DNA of 64,000 bases, from NCBI RefSeq assembly GCF_024139115.2, contig NC_085140.1, positions 461,993,506 to 462,057,505 on the forward strand, given 5' to 3'. The notes beneath the pieces are model-generated. The model made no database searches and was not told the origin of the DNA. It worked only from the letters and a program-made list of their open reading frames with translations. Shown here piece after piece: positions 11,306-22,149 of this stretch. The translations under genes were made by a program, and so were the position numbers. Position 1 is the stretch's first letter. Each line of letters starts with the position of its first letter. Origin of the DNA: Armigeres subalbatus. Its lineage: Eukaryota > Arthropoda > Insecta > Diptera > Culicidae.

Positions 11306-11370
11306 TTTTTTTTTTTTTTTTTTGTGTCTTTATTAAGGAGACTTTCAGCCCGAGGCTGGCTCGTCTCCGG
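11306..11370 (-). mobile_element. 65-bp LINE tail insertion with target duplication
   Basis: On the minus strand this is the extreme 3' end of a LINE: a stretch ending AATAAAGACAC followed by about 18 A (poly-T on the plus strand). It is flanked by an exact 13-bp duplication, AGCTGCTGGTGCT, at 11293-11305 and 11371-11383. It is a strongly 5'-truncated retroposition event into the copia fragment. A similar 'ttaataaagacaaaaaa' tail ends a LINE fragment at about 42255-42280. Confidence 0.8.
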
Positions 11371-11395
11371 AGCTGCTGGTGCTGTTACAAAATAT

Positions 11396-11557
11396 ATTTT
11401 AGTTACCAGATTTTCACTTCGGTTCCCTTTGTTCTGCTGTCCGAAACATGTGTGGCACCTAACTGTCAAATCCTTCATTGGCATTTAGATCCCCTATCCT
11501 CGCCAGCAAAACATGTTCCGACGACGACAGCGACAATCTTTATCTGGTAACTAAAAT
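11396..11557. mobile_element. MITE with TTTTAGTTACCAGAT ends
   Basis: The inverted repeats are TTTTAGTTACCAGAT on the left and ATCTGGTAACTAAAA on the right, 15 bp and perfect, flanked by TA on both sides (Tc1/mariner style). The interior ('cacttcggttccctttgttctgctgtcc ... cgacaatctttatct') is shared with the block at 26878-27050 inside a SINE. Confidence 0.7.
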
Positions 11558-12059
11558 ATCTTTTGCTGTTACACAAGGGTAAAGCGGTGCTGAAGAAGAA
11601 TGGCAATATCATCGCTACCGCTCCGATGAAAGGCAACCTGTACGAGTTTGATATCAAGGTGAGTATCTCAACTGCTAACCTTTGCCAAGTGAACAAAAAA
11701 AAAATCTGTGACATCGTAGCCTGGGGCATCTCGGCCAAGGAGTAATGGCCAAAATCGTGCAGAAGATAGCCACTGGCCACAGACCGAGACTTGACTACTC
11801 CGGTGGCCTAACTAACGACAATCAGAATCGTCCTGACAGTAGGCGTTCACCAGGGCTTCATCTTCCATCAGATGGACGCGAAGCCCCTTTCCTTTTCTAC
11901 ATCATTGCTCCGGACGGTGTAACGGCAGCAACCGGGTGTTTTCTAATGATGTATACAGTGCGGTGTCATGATGCTAACTGTTTATTTCAAGAGGACTTAT
12001 ACAAAGATAATGCAAATAGAACATCCCCTTCTTCTAATAAATCGAATTTACATAAATCA

Positions 12060-12640
12060 TTGTAATTATGTAAAACAAAATCCGAAAATCTCGCAGGCCT
12101 TCGTTTTACTCGCGTAGATCTTTCCTTGAAAAAGTTTTTCTGTCACTCCCTCTATTGACTGCTCATTCTTGTGATCGATCACAGGATCTTCCTCCCGATT
12201 GTCAGTTGCTGCTTCCTCTTCATAGTTGTGTGTGGGTTTCTTATAATCGCATCTTTTGAAGACATGACTTGCAGCTGACGTTGCTTCGTTCCACGTTTCC
12301 TGCGATGTCTTCTTCCGTCTCGAGTCTCCAAACCGTAGGACATATCCGGGAACTTTCTAAATAGAGCGGCTTTCTCCCACTCTGCGGTTATATTTGGTCT
12401 TCGCTGGATAAATACATTGTCTCCTTTACATAGCTCCGGTAGTTCTCTTGCCTTGACTATTTGACGTTTTTCTGTTATTTTCTGCTTAACCTGTGTCGCC
12501 TTCGGTGGTTGTAACTTGTTCGTAATTAAAGGAATCTCACTTCGCGTATCTCATGAAAAAAAGTCGCTGATTGGAACTCGATCCTACGGCGTTAGATGTA
12601 TTCCTATGCTGTAATAAGTCCTTTCAGAAATCCGTTCCAC
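12060..12640 (-). pseudogene. Ty3/gypsy integrase C-terminal fragment
   Basis: The minus strand from about 12500 down to 12100 reads ARELPELCKGDNVFIQRRPN followed by a lysine-rich basic tail. This is the pattern of the chromatin-binding C-terminus of gypsy integrase, in which 'L--L--GD-V-VQ' is typical. Read together with the gag piece just upstream on the same strand, it marks the two ends of an internally deleted gypsy element. Confidence 0.5.
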
Positions 12641-12734
12641 TCTTTGAACATTTCCGGAACAACTGTTTCATAAATATCTTGGCTGTGCATATGCACAGCA
12701 CATGTTTCGAAATGGACAAATTGAAATGAAATTT

Positions 12735-12795
12735 GCGAACAGAATCCACGTGTCTTGGAGGGACTCGAACCCTCAACCTCCTACTCTATGGTGAT
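12735..12795 (-). mobile_element. tRNA-like SINE head fragment
   Basis: The minus strand carries GGGTTCGAGTCCC, a good B box, and a preceding 'GTAGGAGGTTGA'. It matches the head of the SINE at 58785-59040. It is a truncated copy abutting an RTE fragment. Confidence 0.45.
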
Positions 12796-12935
12796 GAACC
12801 TGGGAGAACGCGCGCAGGACATAATTCTACCGGCTCCGGATCTCCAGGCAATCCAGGAGGAGATTGGCCGGCTGAAACACAACAAAGCCCCAGGTGTTGA
12901 CCAACTACCAGGAGAGCTATTCAAACACCCTAGGC
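12795..12935 (+). pseudogene. RTE-type reverse transcriptase fragment
   Basis: The frame reads LQAIQEEIGRLKHNKAPGVD followed by QLPGELFKH, the standard start of the reverse transcriptase of RTE-clade LINEs ('I--LK-NKA-G-D-LP-ELFK-GG'). It breaks off after about 45 residues, where gypsy gag sequence on the opposite strand begins. Confidence 0.7.
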
Positions 12936-13505
12936 ATTTTTTGCCGTATGCTGGGCATTTTTCCTTCTCCTTTTTGTGCTTACCTCCACAATAACGACAC
13001 GAGTTTTCCAGTTTCGTTGTTTTCGTAATTTTGTATGCTTCACGTGACGTTTCACCAGAACCTTTCGGATTCACCATTTGCTCGTACATTCGGGTTGAAA
13101 TTTATTCTCAATTTGCTGGCACTCCTTCATCTTTTTCAGCATTTTTGCCAGTGAAATATTCCATGCTTGCAAAAGTTCTTTCCGTACTTGGTGGTCGTGA
13201 ATATCGGCAATGATCCTATCTTTGAGATGTTCCTCCTTCTGTTCTTCGCTATAACCACACGAGGCCACTTTGTTCTTCAGACGTTTCACAAAACCATCTA
13301 TTTTTTCGTCGTCGCGTTGACAAATTGTGTTGAATTCGGCTCGCTTAACTCGCTTATGTCGCTTTGGAACCAAGTGTTCTTCAATTTTTTCAATATTGTT
13401 GTTGTTTGGCTTTTTTCCTGTGCTGTGATTCCAAGCTCCTCCACTAGTATTACTTACTATTGGTTTCGTTTGTTTCCAATACAGCATGCATAAAATAGCA
13501 AACAA
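12936..13505 (-). pseudogene. Ty3/gypsy gag fragment with zinc knuckle
   Basis: The minus-strand frame from 13505 to about 13090 has a gag capsid-like pattern (FVKRLKNKVASCGYSEEQ, then KDRIIADIHDHQVRKELL). In a second frame it continues into a Cys-rich knuckle, CRYCGGKHKKEKEKCPAYGK. One frameshift separates the two. The 5' part of gag is missing. It is the relic of a retrotransposon and not a host gene. Confidence 0.7.
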
Positions 13506-13559
13506 TCACATTTCTAGTTGTGCTAGATGTGTAGAGTGCAATGCTACGTTTCCGACGCG

Positions 13560-14740
13560 TTCCGCATTTACCGCGAAAATGAAAGAGAGCGTAAGGTCAA
13601 TAAAACGGTAACAGATCTTTCTCAACCGACTATACTGCAAAGCATCTCCGGTAATCTCAATTGGGACGATAATTCAGTGTAAGCAAAAGAGATCACCAAA
13701 TCAATCGCCGAAATGATTGTATTGGATCACCAGTCATTGTCCATGGTTCAGGATCATGGGTTTTTGCGACTAATGGTTAAACTTCAGGCGAAGTACAGGT
13801 TTATTTAAAAATAAGAATAAATCAAATTTCAATTATTAAACTCTACTGACCTTAAAGGTTCCTAGTAGGAAACACTTCACGTCCGTAGTATTACCGGCGA
13901 TGTACGAAAAGTGCAAGAAAGCAATTAGTGACGATTTACAATTGGAAATTGGTTACATCTCGTTCACGACAGATATTTGGTCGTCTCCGAACAACAAAGC
14001 TGTGATTAGCTTGACTGCGCATTGGTTCGATGAAAGGGCTGCCAATATGCAGCACGCCATACTGAATCGGGCTGTTCATCGTATTTTACGTGACAATGCG
14101 GCCAATATGCTGAAGGGATTGGATGACGCTGAATTACCAAACGTTGGATGTTTCATTCACACTCGTCAGTTGGTCGTGCTCGAGGGTTTGGTATGCAAAA
14201 GGTCATCAAAGATTCAATTACGAAATCGCGGTAACTCATTTTAACCATTCCCCGTTGGCCTGTAATAAATTGCTTGAAATTCAAGAAAAGTATGATTTGC
14301 CACAAAGGAAGCTTGTGCAAGACGTCCGTACATGTTGGAATTCTTCGTATTACATGTTGGAACGCATGCATGACCAAAGACCTGCGGTAACCTACTATGC
14401 GGGGGAAGTGTCCACTGTGAAGAATTTGACGGAATATGAATGGAACATTACCAGTCGCCTTCTTGAATTGCTGAGACCTTTCGAGGAAATTACCCGAATT
14501 ATAAGCTCTGATGATTCGTGCATTTCCGAAGTGCAACGCTCAGGCTCTTTTTGGAAAAAACCTATCAACGATCACAAAGGAATGGAACCTACAAAAGAAA
14601 CCTTATTGCGAAGTTTGAATACTCGGTTCAAACACATTTTTGATGAAAATGTGTTCACCTTCGCTACAGTTCTAGATCCCCGTTTCAAACTCAGTTTCAT
14701 TCCTGAAAGCTATGGTCATGCTCTGATTGATCGTATTTTT
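13560..14740 (+). pseudogene. hAT (ZBED-type) transposase relic
   Basis: Over several frames the plus strand reads a hAT/ZBED-type transposase: ITKSIAEMIVLDHQSLSMVQ, then MYEKCKKAI, FTTDIWSSPNN (the typical TDIWSS motif), HFNHSPLACNKLLEIQ, VRTCWNSSYYMLERM and TVLDPRFKLSF near the end. It has frameshifts near 13690, 13850 and 14230. The C-terminal hATC dimerisation domain is missing. The frame runs without a stop into copia sequence at about 14740. Confidence 0.75.
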
Positions 14741-16920
14741 TTACCTGGAGCGGGGCGTCACATGTGCAGATCCCAAGCGGCTCTCGTGGCTCCCAAGAAG
14801 ACATCCGAATCAATCTACGTGGCCAATGCAGCGGAGATTCCTGTGGCGGCTGTTGGAAGCGTGAAGCTCGAAGCCGAAGTGGAAGGTACGTACACCGATC
14901 TCGATATATATATATACGTGCTATGTGTTCCAGACCTTGCAATCAATCTTCTGTCCGTGAGCGAAATCTGCAAGAAAGGATACCGCGTTACGTTCACTGA
15001 CAAGGCCTGTGAGGTGGTGCACGCGTCCAAGGGGAACGTTATCGCGACGGCACGAGAGAAAGATGGCCTGTACAAGTTAAATCTCGCTGCACAGAACAAT
15101 TCGTTTGTCGCAAAATCCTGTGGCAATTTGGAGTTGTGGCATCGACGACTAGCGCATCTCCACATCGACAGCGTCAAGCGGTTGACATCGATAGTGACTG
15201 GTATGGACATTAGTGGTACCACTATGCAGGGTTGTGTACCGTGTGCGGAAGGCAAACGCCGAAAGCTTCCATTCAAGTCAAGTGGAGTTCGAGCGAAGGA
15301 AGTGCTAGAGCTAATCCACTCGGACCTGTGTGGACCAATGGAGAAGGCGTTACATGGCGGTAGCAAGTATTGGGTCACGTTCATTGACGATGCTACCAGG
15401 ATGACGTTCGCTTATTTCCTCAAATCCAAGGCGGATGCGTTCAGTGCGTTTGAAGAGTCCAAGGCCTACATTGAAAACCAGATGGGGAAGAAGATCAAAT
15501 GTTTGCGAACCGACAATGGACAGGAGTATCTGGGTAAGCAGTTTCAAACATTCCTGAAGAAGAGCGGAATACGGCACGAGAGGACGGTACCGTACAATCC
15601 ACAACAGAACGGATCTTCGGAGAGGATGAAAACAGCATCGCGCTCCCGACACATTCCAAAGAAGATGTTCGTCTGCAACAGATTTCTGAGCACAGTGACT
15701 GGGAGCGCTCAGTCGGAGGCAAATATATCACAGCTTCCATTAGAAACAGCAAACCTTCGGAGTGGAATTGTGCACAGAGTCAAGACGATCCAGAAACCGT
15801 TCGGGAAGCGCTGGGACGGTCCGATCGAGATCGAAGCGATCGAAGCGATGGAGAGCGAGATGAGTGCATTAAGCGAAAACGGCACATGGCGTATGGTCGA
15901 CCTACCCCCAGGGCGGAAAGCGTTGAAGAGCAAATGGGTCTTCAAGGTCAAGACGAATGCGGATGGTTCCATTGGGCAGTACAAGGCGCGACTTGTGATC
16001 AAGGGTTGCTGGCAAGTAAAAGGCGTAAACTATACGGTACGGACACCTACTCGCCCGTCGTTCGCTACGCAACGGTGCGTTACCTACTTGCACTGGTGGC
16101 GAAGTTGGATCTGGTGGTGCATCAAATGGACGCAGTAACTGCCTACCTGCAGGGCAATTTGGACGATGAAGAGATTTTCATGGAACAACCGAAAGAGTTC
16201 CGTGATGATCGAGCACCGACGAAGGTTTGCAGGCTACAGAAGGCGCTGTACGGTCTGAAACAGGCCAGCAGAGTATGGAACCGGAAGCTGAACACGAAGC
16301 TCAAGCAAATGGGTTTCAAGCAATCGAAGCATGACACGTGCGTCTACTATCGGGTGGTGGCAGGAAATGTCGTCATCATTGCCATATACGTGGACGATTT
16401 CCTGATTCTCTCGAAAGATCTCAGTTGGTAGACCAGATCAAGCAGCAACTATGTACGGAATTCAAGATGAAGGATCTGGGACCGGTCAAGCAGGTGCTGG
16501 GATTGCGTGTGACCAGATCGGAAGGCGTTGTGGCAATTGACCAGGTACAGTACATCGACAAGTATGGCTCTGTCAACGGCAACTCAAGAGGCCATGTGGT
16601 GTAGAAGCTTCCTGCATGAGCTTCACGGGACGAACGGTGCTTTGGTGATCCATTGCGATAACAAGAGTGCCATCAACCTGGCAGAACGTGAAGTTGGCTA
16701 CTCGGCACGTAGCAAGCATATCGACATAAGACATCACTACGTACGGGAGCAAGTCGAAGACAAAACCATCAAGTTGGTCTTCGTAGCATCTGAACTTCAA
16801 GCGGCGGACATTCTAACAAAATCTGAAGCATACCGAAGACAGGAAGAAGCTAGGTGTTATATAACTTTACGCTTAAGGGGGGATGTTAGCAAAGTAAGCG
16901 TTGCGTTTTTAAAAAGATAA
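14741..16920 (+). mobile_element. Decayed Ty1/copia gag-pol
   Basis: In order on the plus strand: the end of the protease domain (VPDLAINLLSVSEICKKGY); the zinc-binding pre-integrase segment (WHRRLAHLHIDSVKRL ... CVPCAEGK); an integrase core with IHSDLCGP, CLRTDNGQEYLG and a QNGSSERM glutamate (D,D,E); reverse transcriptase with KARLVIKG, ALYGLKQASRVWN and IYVDDFLILSKD; and RNase H with VIHCDNKSAINLAE and HIDIRHHYVREQ. Frameshifts lie near 15990, 16335 and 16430. At about 16565 the sequence jumps from the end of RT directly to 'MALSTATQEA', so several hundred bases are missing. A purine tract AAGGGGGGA ends at 16883, and TGTT at 16884 looks like the start of a 3' LTR. Confidence 0.88.
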
Positions 16921-17120
16921 TAAACTGTAAGCTCTTTCCCTGACCAGTCGAGTTTTTTCTCTGCTATCACCAAGTTTTACCAATTTTACTTAAATCATGT
17001 CAAACGACGTCATTTATTTACTTTTTAAAACTTTTCATCTGATATTCGGCTATTATTCGGCATATTCGGCCGAATATTAACTTTTATTATTCGGCAAACC
17101 GAATATTCGGCAAAATTGAA
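16884..17120 (+). repeat. Possible copia 3' LTR start and ATTCGGC repeat
   Basis: TGTTAGC directly after the purine tract is where a copia 3' LTR should begin, and an AATAAA follows at about 16918. No LTR end or second LTR copy was recognised. From about 17045 there is a low-complexity run of ATTCGGC-type words in both orientations. Confidence 0.4.
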
Positions 17121-17154
17121 ATTTTGCTTTTATTCGGCCCGAATATTGCCTTTC

Positions 17155-17650
17155 TACTGTCGGGTACATGGGGCGTTCCCAGCAAGATTAGTCGACCGTA
17201 CGCTTTGAAGCGAGTGGTGCGATACTTGAGCGGGACAAAAACACTTTATCTTGAATACCAGAGGAACAGCGAAGCAGCAGCGCTCTTCGGCTTTGCTTAC
17301 ACCGATTGGGCAGCCGATTATAGGACCGAAAGTCGGTAAGGGGGTTCGTCTACAAGATCAAACATCAAAAAGCAATCCACCGTATCGTTGTCGTCAAGCG
17401 AAGCGAAATATGTCGCTCTTAATGCAGCAGCGCTCTGTCGCCGTATGGATCAGTGGCGTCTTGGAAGATCTGCATGTTTCTGCCAACCCGGTGACCATTT
17501 TCGAGTGCAATCGTAGCTATGTGTGGGTGGCTAAAAACCTGGAGAACAAAAGAACCAAACACATCGACGTGAAGCATCACTTCATCCGGGATCTGATCGA
17601 GAGAGGAACGCTGAACGTCGCACCCATCAACTCTGTTCACGAAGACTCTA
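17155..17650 (+). pseudogene. Second copia RT-RNase H fragment
   Basis: The plus strand reads LKRVVRYLSGTKTLYLEY, then FAYTDWAADYRTESRS, the standard RNase H start of copia elements. In a second frame it reads IFECNRSYVWVAKN and KHIDVKHHFIRDLIERG. This is the segment missing from the neighbouring copia copy, but its codons differ and it includes its own RNase H end, so it comes from another element. Confidence 0.7.
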
Positions 17651-17654
17651 TTTA

Positions 17655-17860
17655 TTAGTTATCAGACTAAGGCCGGAGTGGCCTGTGCAGTGCATAAAAG
17701 TCTTCTCTATTCAGCTCAGTCCATGGCTGTACGTCGCCAACCACGCAGTCTGCGGAGGGTCCGCAAATCGTCTTTCAATTGATCGATCCACCATGTTTGC
17801 TGTGCACCTCGCCTTCTTCGGATTACTGTCCGACATTCTGGCTATGTGCCCGGCCCACGA
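17655..17860 (-). mobile_element. LINE 3' end, same family as 56510-56720
   Basis: On the minus strand this ends with the coding words for a C-terminus like 'RRGHSGLRL' (compare 56535-56819), then a short A/T tail. Blocks shared with 56525-56710 include 'taaggccggagtggcct', 'gcagtctgcgga' and 'gcacctcgccttctt'. It is a 5'-truncated LINE, probably R1/LOA-type. Confidence 0.6.
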
Positions 17861-18350
17861 AGACTCTGGTAGTTACTCAATTTCAAATGCTGACATCAAA
17901 GCTAGGAATATCGGATTGAGAGGGGGTGAACAGGCTTGTAAAATGTCATCTGCATGTCATTTGACTAATTTGTTCATAACTTTCTTTAGAAGCAAAATTT
18001 CTTCCATAATTTTGAATGTACTCATAACGCTTGAGTAGGGTTATATTTTTGTCCAAGGGTACATTGCTCTAAGTATAACATCAAAGGCTGGAGAGTGAAA
18101 ACTCTCCAAAATGTCACGTGTCATTTGACATAATGTCATTTGAATGACATTTTGCCTCCCACGCCCCAGATTACATATTTACAGCAAAGTCTCGTTAGAC
18201 AAAGTTGTAGGCCCATTTAACCGCTATAAAATCGTCATACAACATGAATTGATAGCTAGCTTCTGAAAAAAGTTCTTAAAAAAATATACAAACGAATGCA
18301 AATGACATTTTACAACACTGGGGGTGAAAACATGTAAAAAAACAAAGTAA
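17861..18350. other. Non-coding sequence, nothing recognised
   Basis: It includes a run rich in 'tgtcatttga' words (18090-18165). No gene or clear repeat end was found. Confidence 0.4.
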
Positions 18351-18354
18351 CCTG

Positions 18355-18570
18355 GGACTGCCGAGACCCGCATTGAACGTCGTTGTCAGGATTCCAACAA
18401 ACAACCGAGCCGTCGAGGTAGCCATAGCAACCAATAAACAACCAGAGGGTATAAAAGTGAAAGTTTTCAACCATGCTGGTTCAATTCCTTACCAACCAAG
18501 TTATGGTTATTCCAAATAAACCTAGTTCTAACCGTGTTAAATCCGTGTTTCTCTGATACAAGTTATACAA
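18355..18570 (+). promoter_or_regulatory. LTR-like block with CCAAT, TATA and poly(A) words
   Basis: In 150 bp there are AACCAATAAACAACC, GTATAAAAGTG and CCAAATAAACC in the order and spacing expected of a retroviral-type LTR. It may be a solo LTR. I could not find matching TG...CA ends or a target duplication, so this remains a suggestion. Confidence 0.3.
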
Positions 18571-19329
18571 GAAATTTAGTTTGTGCAACGCTAATTAAAG
18601 TTTTCAGCATTTCATGAACAAGATTTTAGGTGACTTGGACTTCGACGATATCTGCTTCGGTTCGAAATCCCCAGAAGACCATAGAGAAAACCTACGATTT
18701 GTTTGAGCGATTGTTTCTACAACTATCTTGTTGACTCATATTTCTGATTTTTTATTCGAATACTCCTGTACAACTTTGTTTGTGTTTCGACCTTCAATAG
18801 AAAATCCCATGCTTGACACATTAACATTCTCACTGACCACCTGTGGAATAAGTCTTCATGATGCACCCTTTAGAATAAATGGTTATTTCATACTAACAAT
18901 TAGATAACACCTGCACACACTTTATAAATTCTTTAATTTGTATGTGAAGTCTTTGTGTTTGTTTAACAATTAAACTAGTAAAATAATCACCATTTATAAA
19001 AATACACTTTCATGAATTTGAATTCTTCGTACCTTATATAATCACTTCCTGGAATACTTTCTGACACGATGCGATGTTATCAATTGATTAACTTCTCATA
19101 CCTAAATATTCTATTACTTGCAATATTTGATTACTATTCCTATCTGTTCCTACGTAACTTGTGCTCTGATGCAAGTTTCACAAAAATACATGCAGACGAA
19201 AATAGATCACATAAACAATAAACACAAAATTTTGTCTAATCCTAAAAAAAGATTATAACGGAAGTAAATTACTTGTTTTCTCTGCCACTGAACGACTGAA
19301 CACTACAAGAATACTCTGCCTACCAAGTC
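18571..19329 (-). other. Presumed 3' UTR/downstream region of MFSD1
   Basis: AT-rich sequence directly downstream of the MFSD1 stop on the minus strand, with several possible poly(A) words. No other gene was recognised. Confidence 0.4.
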
Positions 19330-22134
19330 CTACTGTATCAGTGGTTCCGAATCGCTATGACCGGGCCCGTCCAGCACGCGACTTACAAACCGATTACGAA
19401 TCGATTCGGATTCCACGGTTGGCTGCTCTTCCGGCTGCAGATCGGCATTGAGCGAACCCTCCGAACTAACCGGCTGCACTCCTGCTAGTGTGCTGTTGGC
19501 ATCCTCGATAAGACTGCAATTATGGGGAAACATTACTTAGCGATCAGTACGATCGGAGTCTGAATCTACGACGGATTGGAAGCTTTCGCTTATTCCGGGC
19601 ATCATTTCTTCAAGATCTTCAAGGTCAATTGAGGGGCTCTTCATGCTAGAGAGGAGCAGATTAAGAGTGACATTTGAAGGGCATTTAAAAAGTAATTTTC
19701 TATATGATATGAGAATTGTCCTCCCATTTCCATTTAACAATCGTCTCAGGTGAGAAAGCCGAAACGAACAATTTAAACATTTTATTTAAAATCTTTATTT
19801 TAGCGTTTAGTTTAGCGATCGTAGTCTTTCCTAGATCAAAGGCTACAAAGTAGATCATGGTTTTGAATTCGAATGAAAAGTTTGGGATTTGGGTTGAGGG
19901 ATTGGAATCCACAACCTCAGCATAGACTCATCAACAAAAGCTTTTGTTTCGATGGGTTTCTTGATACTGGCAGTTTTTCAATAGTGTGATATACCAAGTA
20001 AAAATGTATGAATTCGATATGATGATTGAAAAATCGAGTGTATTGTATTTGATGACATACAAACAAAGGTTCAAAAATTATTTTTAAATTTTATTTAAAT
20101 TTTTTTTTTCCACTAATTATGGTATATAAATTTTATCACATAATATCCATGCAATCTACATTTATGTTTGTACAAAAATATACATCTTCGACTAACGATT
20201 TTGATTCTGTCACGTTCTACCCGCCTCACCCCAATAACAACAACAGCGAAAAGAACGAATATTTCGCAGCCATTTTCCAAACCGGATCCCTCACAAACTT
20301 TGATACTCGCCCACTCTGGATAAAAATTCAACAAATGTTACATTAGTCATACCCATCGCACCCACATTGAAAAGAAAATATTTTTACTTACGTTTTGCTG
20401 GCTAGCAAATCACGCTCTGCTGGCGACATGTTAAGCACTCCATTGTTGCTGGAATTGTACAACCAAATGACGATGGTTGCTATCAGGGAAACTGTAACAA
20501 ACAAACAACCACGGTTAAGCAGAATTGAATGAAAGGAATAAGTATGTTTTAGCTTACCAACCAACCAACCAATGAAAAATATTTCCAGCATGAAGTAGCC
20601 ACCTTGGTCGACGATCAAACCCGAGAACATTGAAATAACTGCTAATCCTAGATTTTGCACCGATTGGCAACTGTGTGATAGAGAAACATTAATTAGAGTA
20701 AAATAATTGATGCTGTTACAGACTTACATTCCATATGCCGTTCCCAGCTGGTATTCTGGGACAATCAGCGCCACCAGAGGCCACAGACTGCTGGCCAACA
20801 TTGAATATGCCATTCCCATCGTAACCATTGCAATATAAGGATTATAAAAGGTGAACGCCAGCAGACCATGCGCAAACATGGTGACCACAATCGACAGAAA
20901 CACCCAAAGCACATTCCGTCCGGTCCGGTCGACAATCAATCCGAAGATAGGGCTCGCAACGCCGGCCACAATGTAAACGATCGAGTTGACGGTATTGGCA
21001 TCCTCAGGGGAGAAACCAAACTTGCGCATGAAAAATACTTTTCCCAACGCGATGAATGGGAATATTGCCACGTAGTACGCAACGCAGATGATTGTCACCA
21101 TCCAGAATGTGATCTTGAAAGTACTAATGTCGGATAGTTTGGCCACTTCTCCATTCGGTGGGTTATCGTTGCGTCGCAATATCTTAGCGGCTCGCTTGTC
21201 CATCCATCCCAGGACCAGTGCACACAGCATCGACATGACACAGGTAAGAGTTGCTATCAGAAGGACAACGCCCATACATTGGTGACCTTCATAGCCGATG
21301 CTTCGAACATAATTGTAAACTGGCACCATGACGAGAAAGTTCACGGTGCTACCGACACGAGCGAATGATAACTGCAACCCAAAGACCATGTTCAGTTCCT
21401 TTCCTTTGAACCATAATACCGCGTAGTTGTTCTGTGCGACGGCCAACGATTCGGCGCCAATTCTAGAAACATGAATAAGAATGGGAAAATTTTACTCTGA
21501 GATTTTTTTTTCAAATAATGTCACTTACCCAAAAAGAAATCGTCCCAGAATCATCAGCCAAAATTGGTTTATCATTCCGCCGGTGGCAAAGATGAGTTGG
21601 CCGATCAGCAGTATGAACATGTAGATTATGGTTCCTAACCGAATTCCGAATACCCGGTCAATGAGAAAACCTCCGATAAAGCAGAGAATGACATTTGGCC
21701 ACGAGTAGATTGAGTAGAGCCACACAAACTGTGACGTCGTGAGATCCAGGTCGGACTTGAACTTGTCCTGCAGTGCGCCCGGGTTATCATAGCAAAAGTA
21801 CGATCCTGTGCCACGCGTCGCATTGAATTGAAGGACGAAGAGCAAATTAATTAATCGTTCATTTAAGAAATTCCACAAAAATCGGAGATAGCCAATTTAC
21901 AAACAAATGACACTTACCGAATCCTACCAGACACATCAAGATCAGCGCCATAAACCGGTGCAAAGCGGAACTGGGGTTGCAACAAGCGCTGGTACCGCAA
22001 CCAGACCTTCCCTGGCTCAGCTCGTCGTCATCGCTTTGGCGCAGAATTCTCGATCCCGCCGTCGGTTCCTCGCTGTCCGTATCCTGCTGAAGGATGGGTC
22101 TTCGCGCTTCATCCTCATCGTACAGTCTCGGCAT
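19330..22134 (-). CDS. MFSD1: MFSD1-like lysosomal transporter
   Basis: The exons, read on the minus strand, are 22134-21918, 21805-21529, 21462-20728, 20670-20558, 20491-20392 and 19513-19330. Every junction has GT/AG ends and preserves phase, giving 541 residues. MFSD1 is a 12-helix major-facilitator protein of lysosomes. In mammals it exports dipeptides and needs the partner GLMP. Family hallmarks visible here are GFGSYFCYDNP after helix 1, DRVFGIRLGT (loop 2-3 motif), GRFLFGIGAESLAVAQNNYA, WFKGKELN, VDRTGRN and QLGTAYG. The start is the ATG at 22134; the frame upstream of it has only a TTG. The N-terminus is acidic and cytosolic. The C-terminal tail ends SDSEPLIQ, containing a [DE]xxxL[LI] sorting motif. 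A second phase-compatible terminal exon lies at 19645-19537. Confidence 0.93.
19537..19645 (-). CDS. MFSD1: Alternative last coding exon of the MFSD1-like gene
   Basis: It is preceded by an excellent acceptor (pyrimidine tract then CTCTCTAG ending at 19646) and its phase fits the AC left by exon 5 (donor at 20391). Splicing here gives TMKSPSIDLEDLEEMMPGIS and a further 16 acidic residues, then TAA, for a 516-residue product. It cannot be joined to the 19513 exon, because the only donor-like word after it would leave a 24-bp intron. The two tails are therefore mutually exclusive. It lacks the dileucine-type motif of the longer tail. Confidence 0.65.
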
Positions 22135-22149
22135 TCCTTTCAATCACAA

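Larger units (their letters stand above)
11085..11700 (+). pseudogene. Ty1/copia protease region, twice interrupted
   Basis: From about 11090 the plus strand reads the copia-type aspartic protease start, KLDSGASDYLVN, with the DSGAS active-site motif, then PYPVIINVGKDGE. The downstream part (GKAVLKKNGNIIATAPMKGN, about 11576-11640) is the end of the protease region before integrase. Between them lie a LINE-tail insert (11306-11370) and a MITE (about 11396-11557). Frame changes and the inserts make this a dead fragment. Confidence 0.65.
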
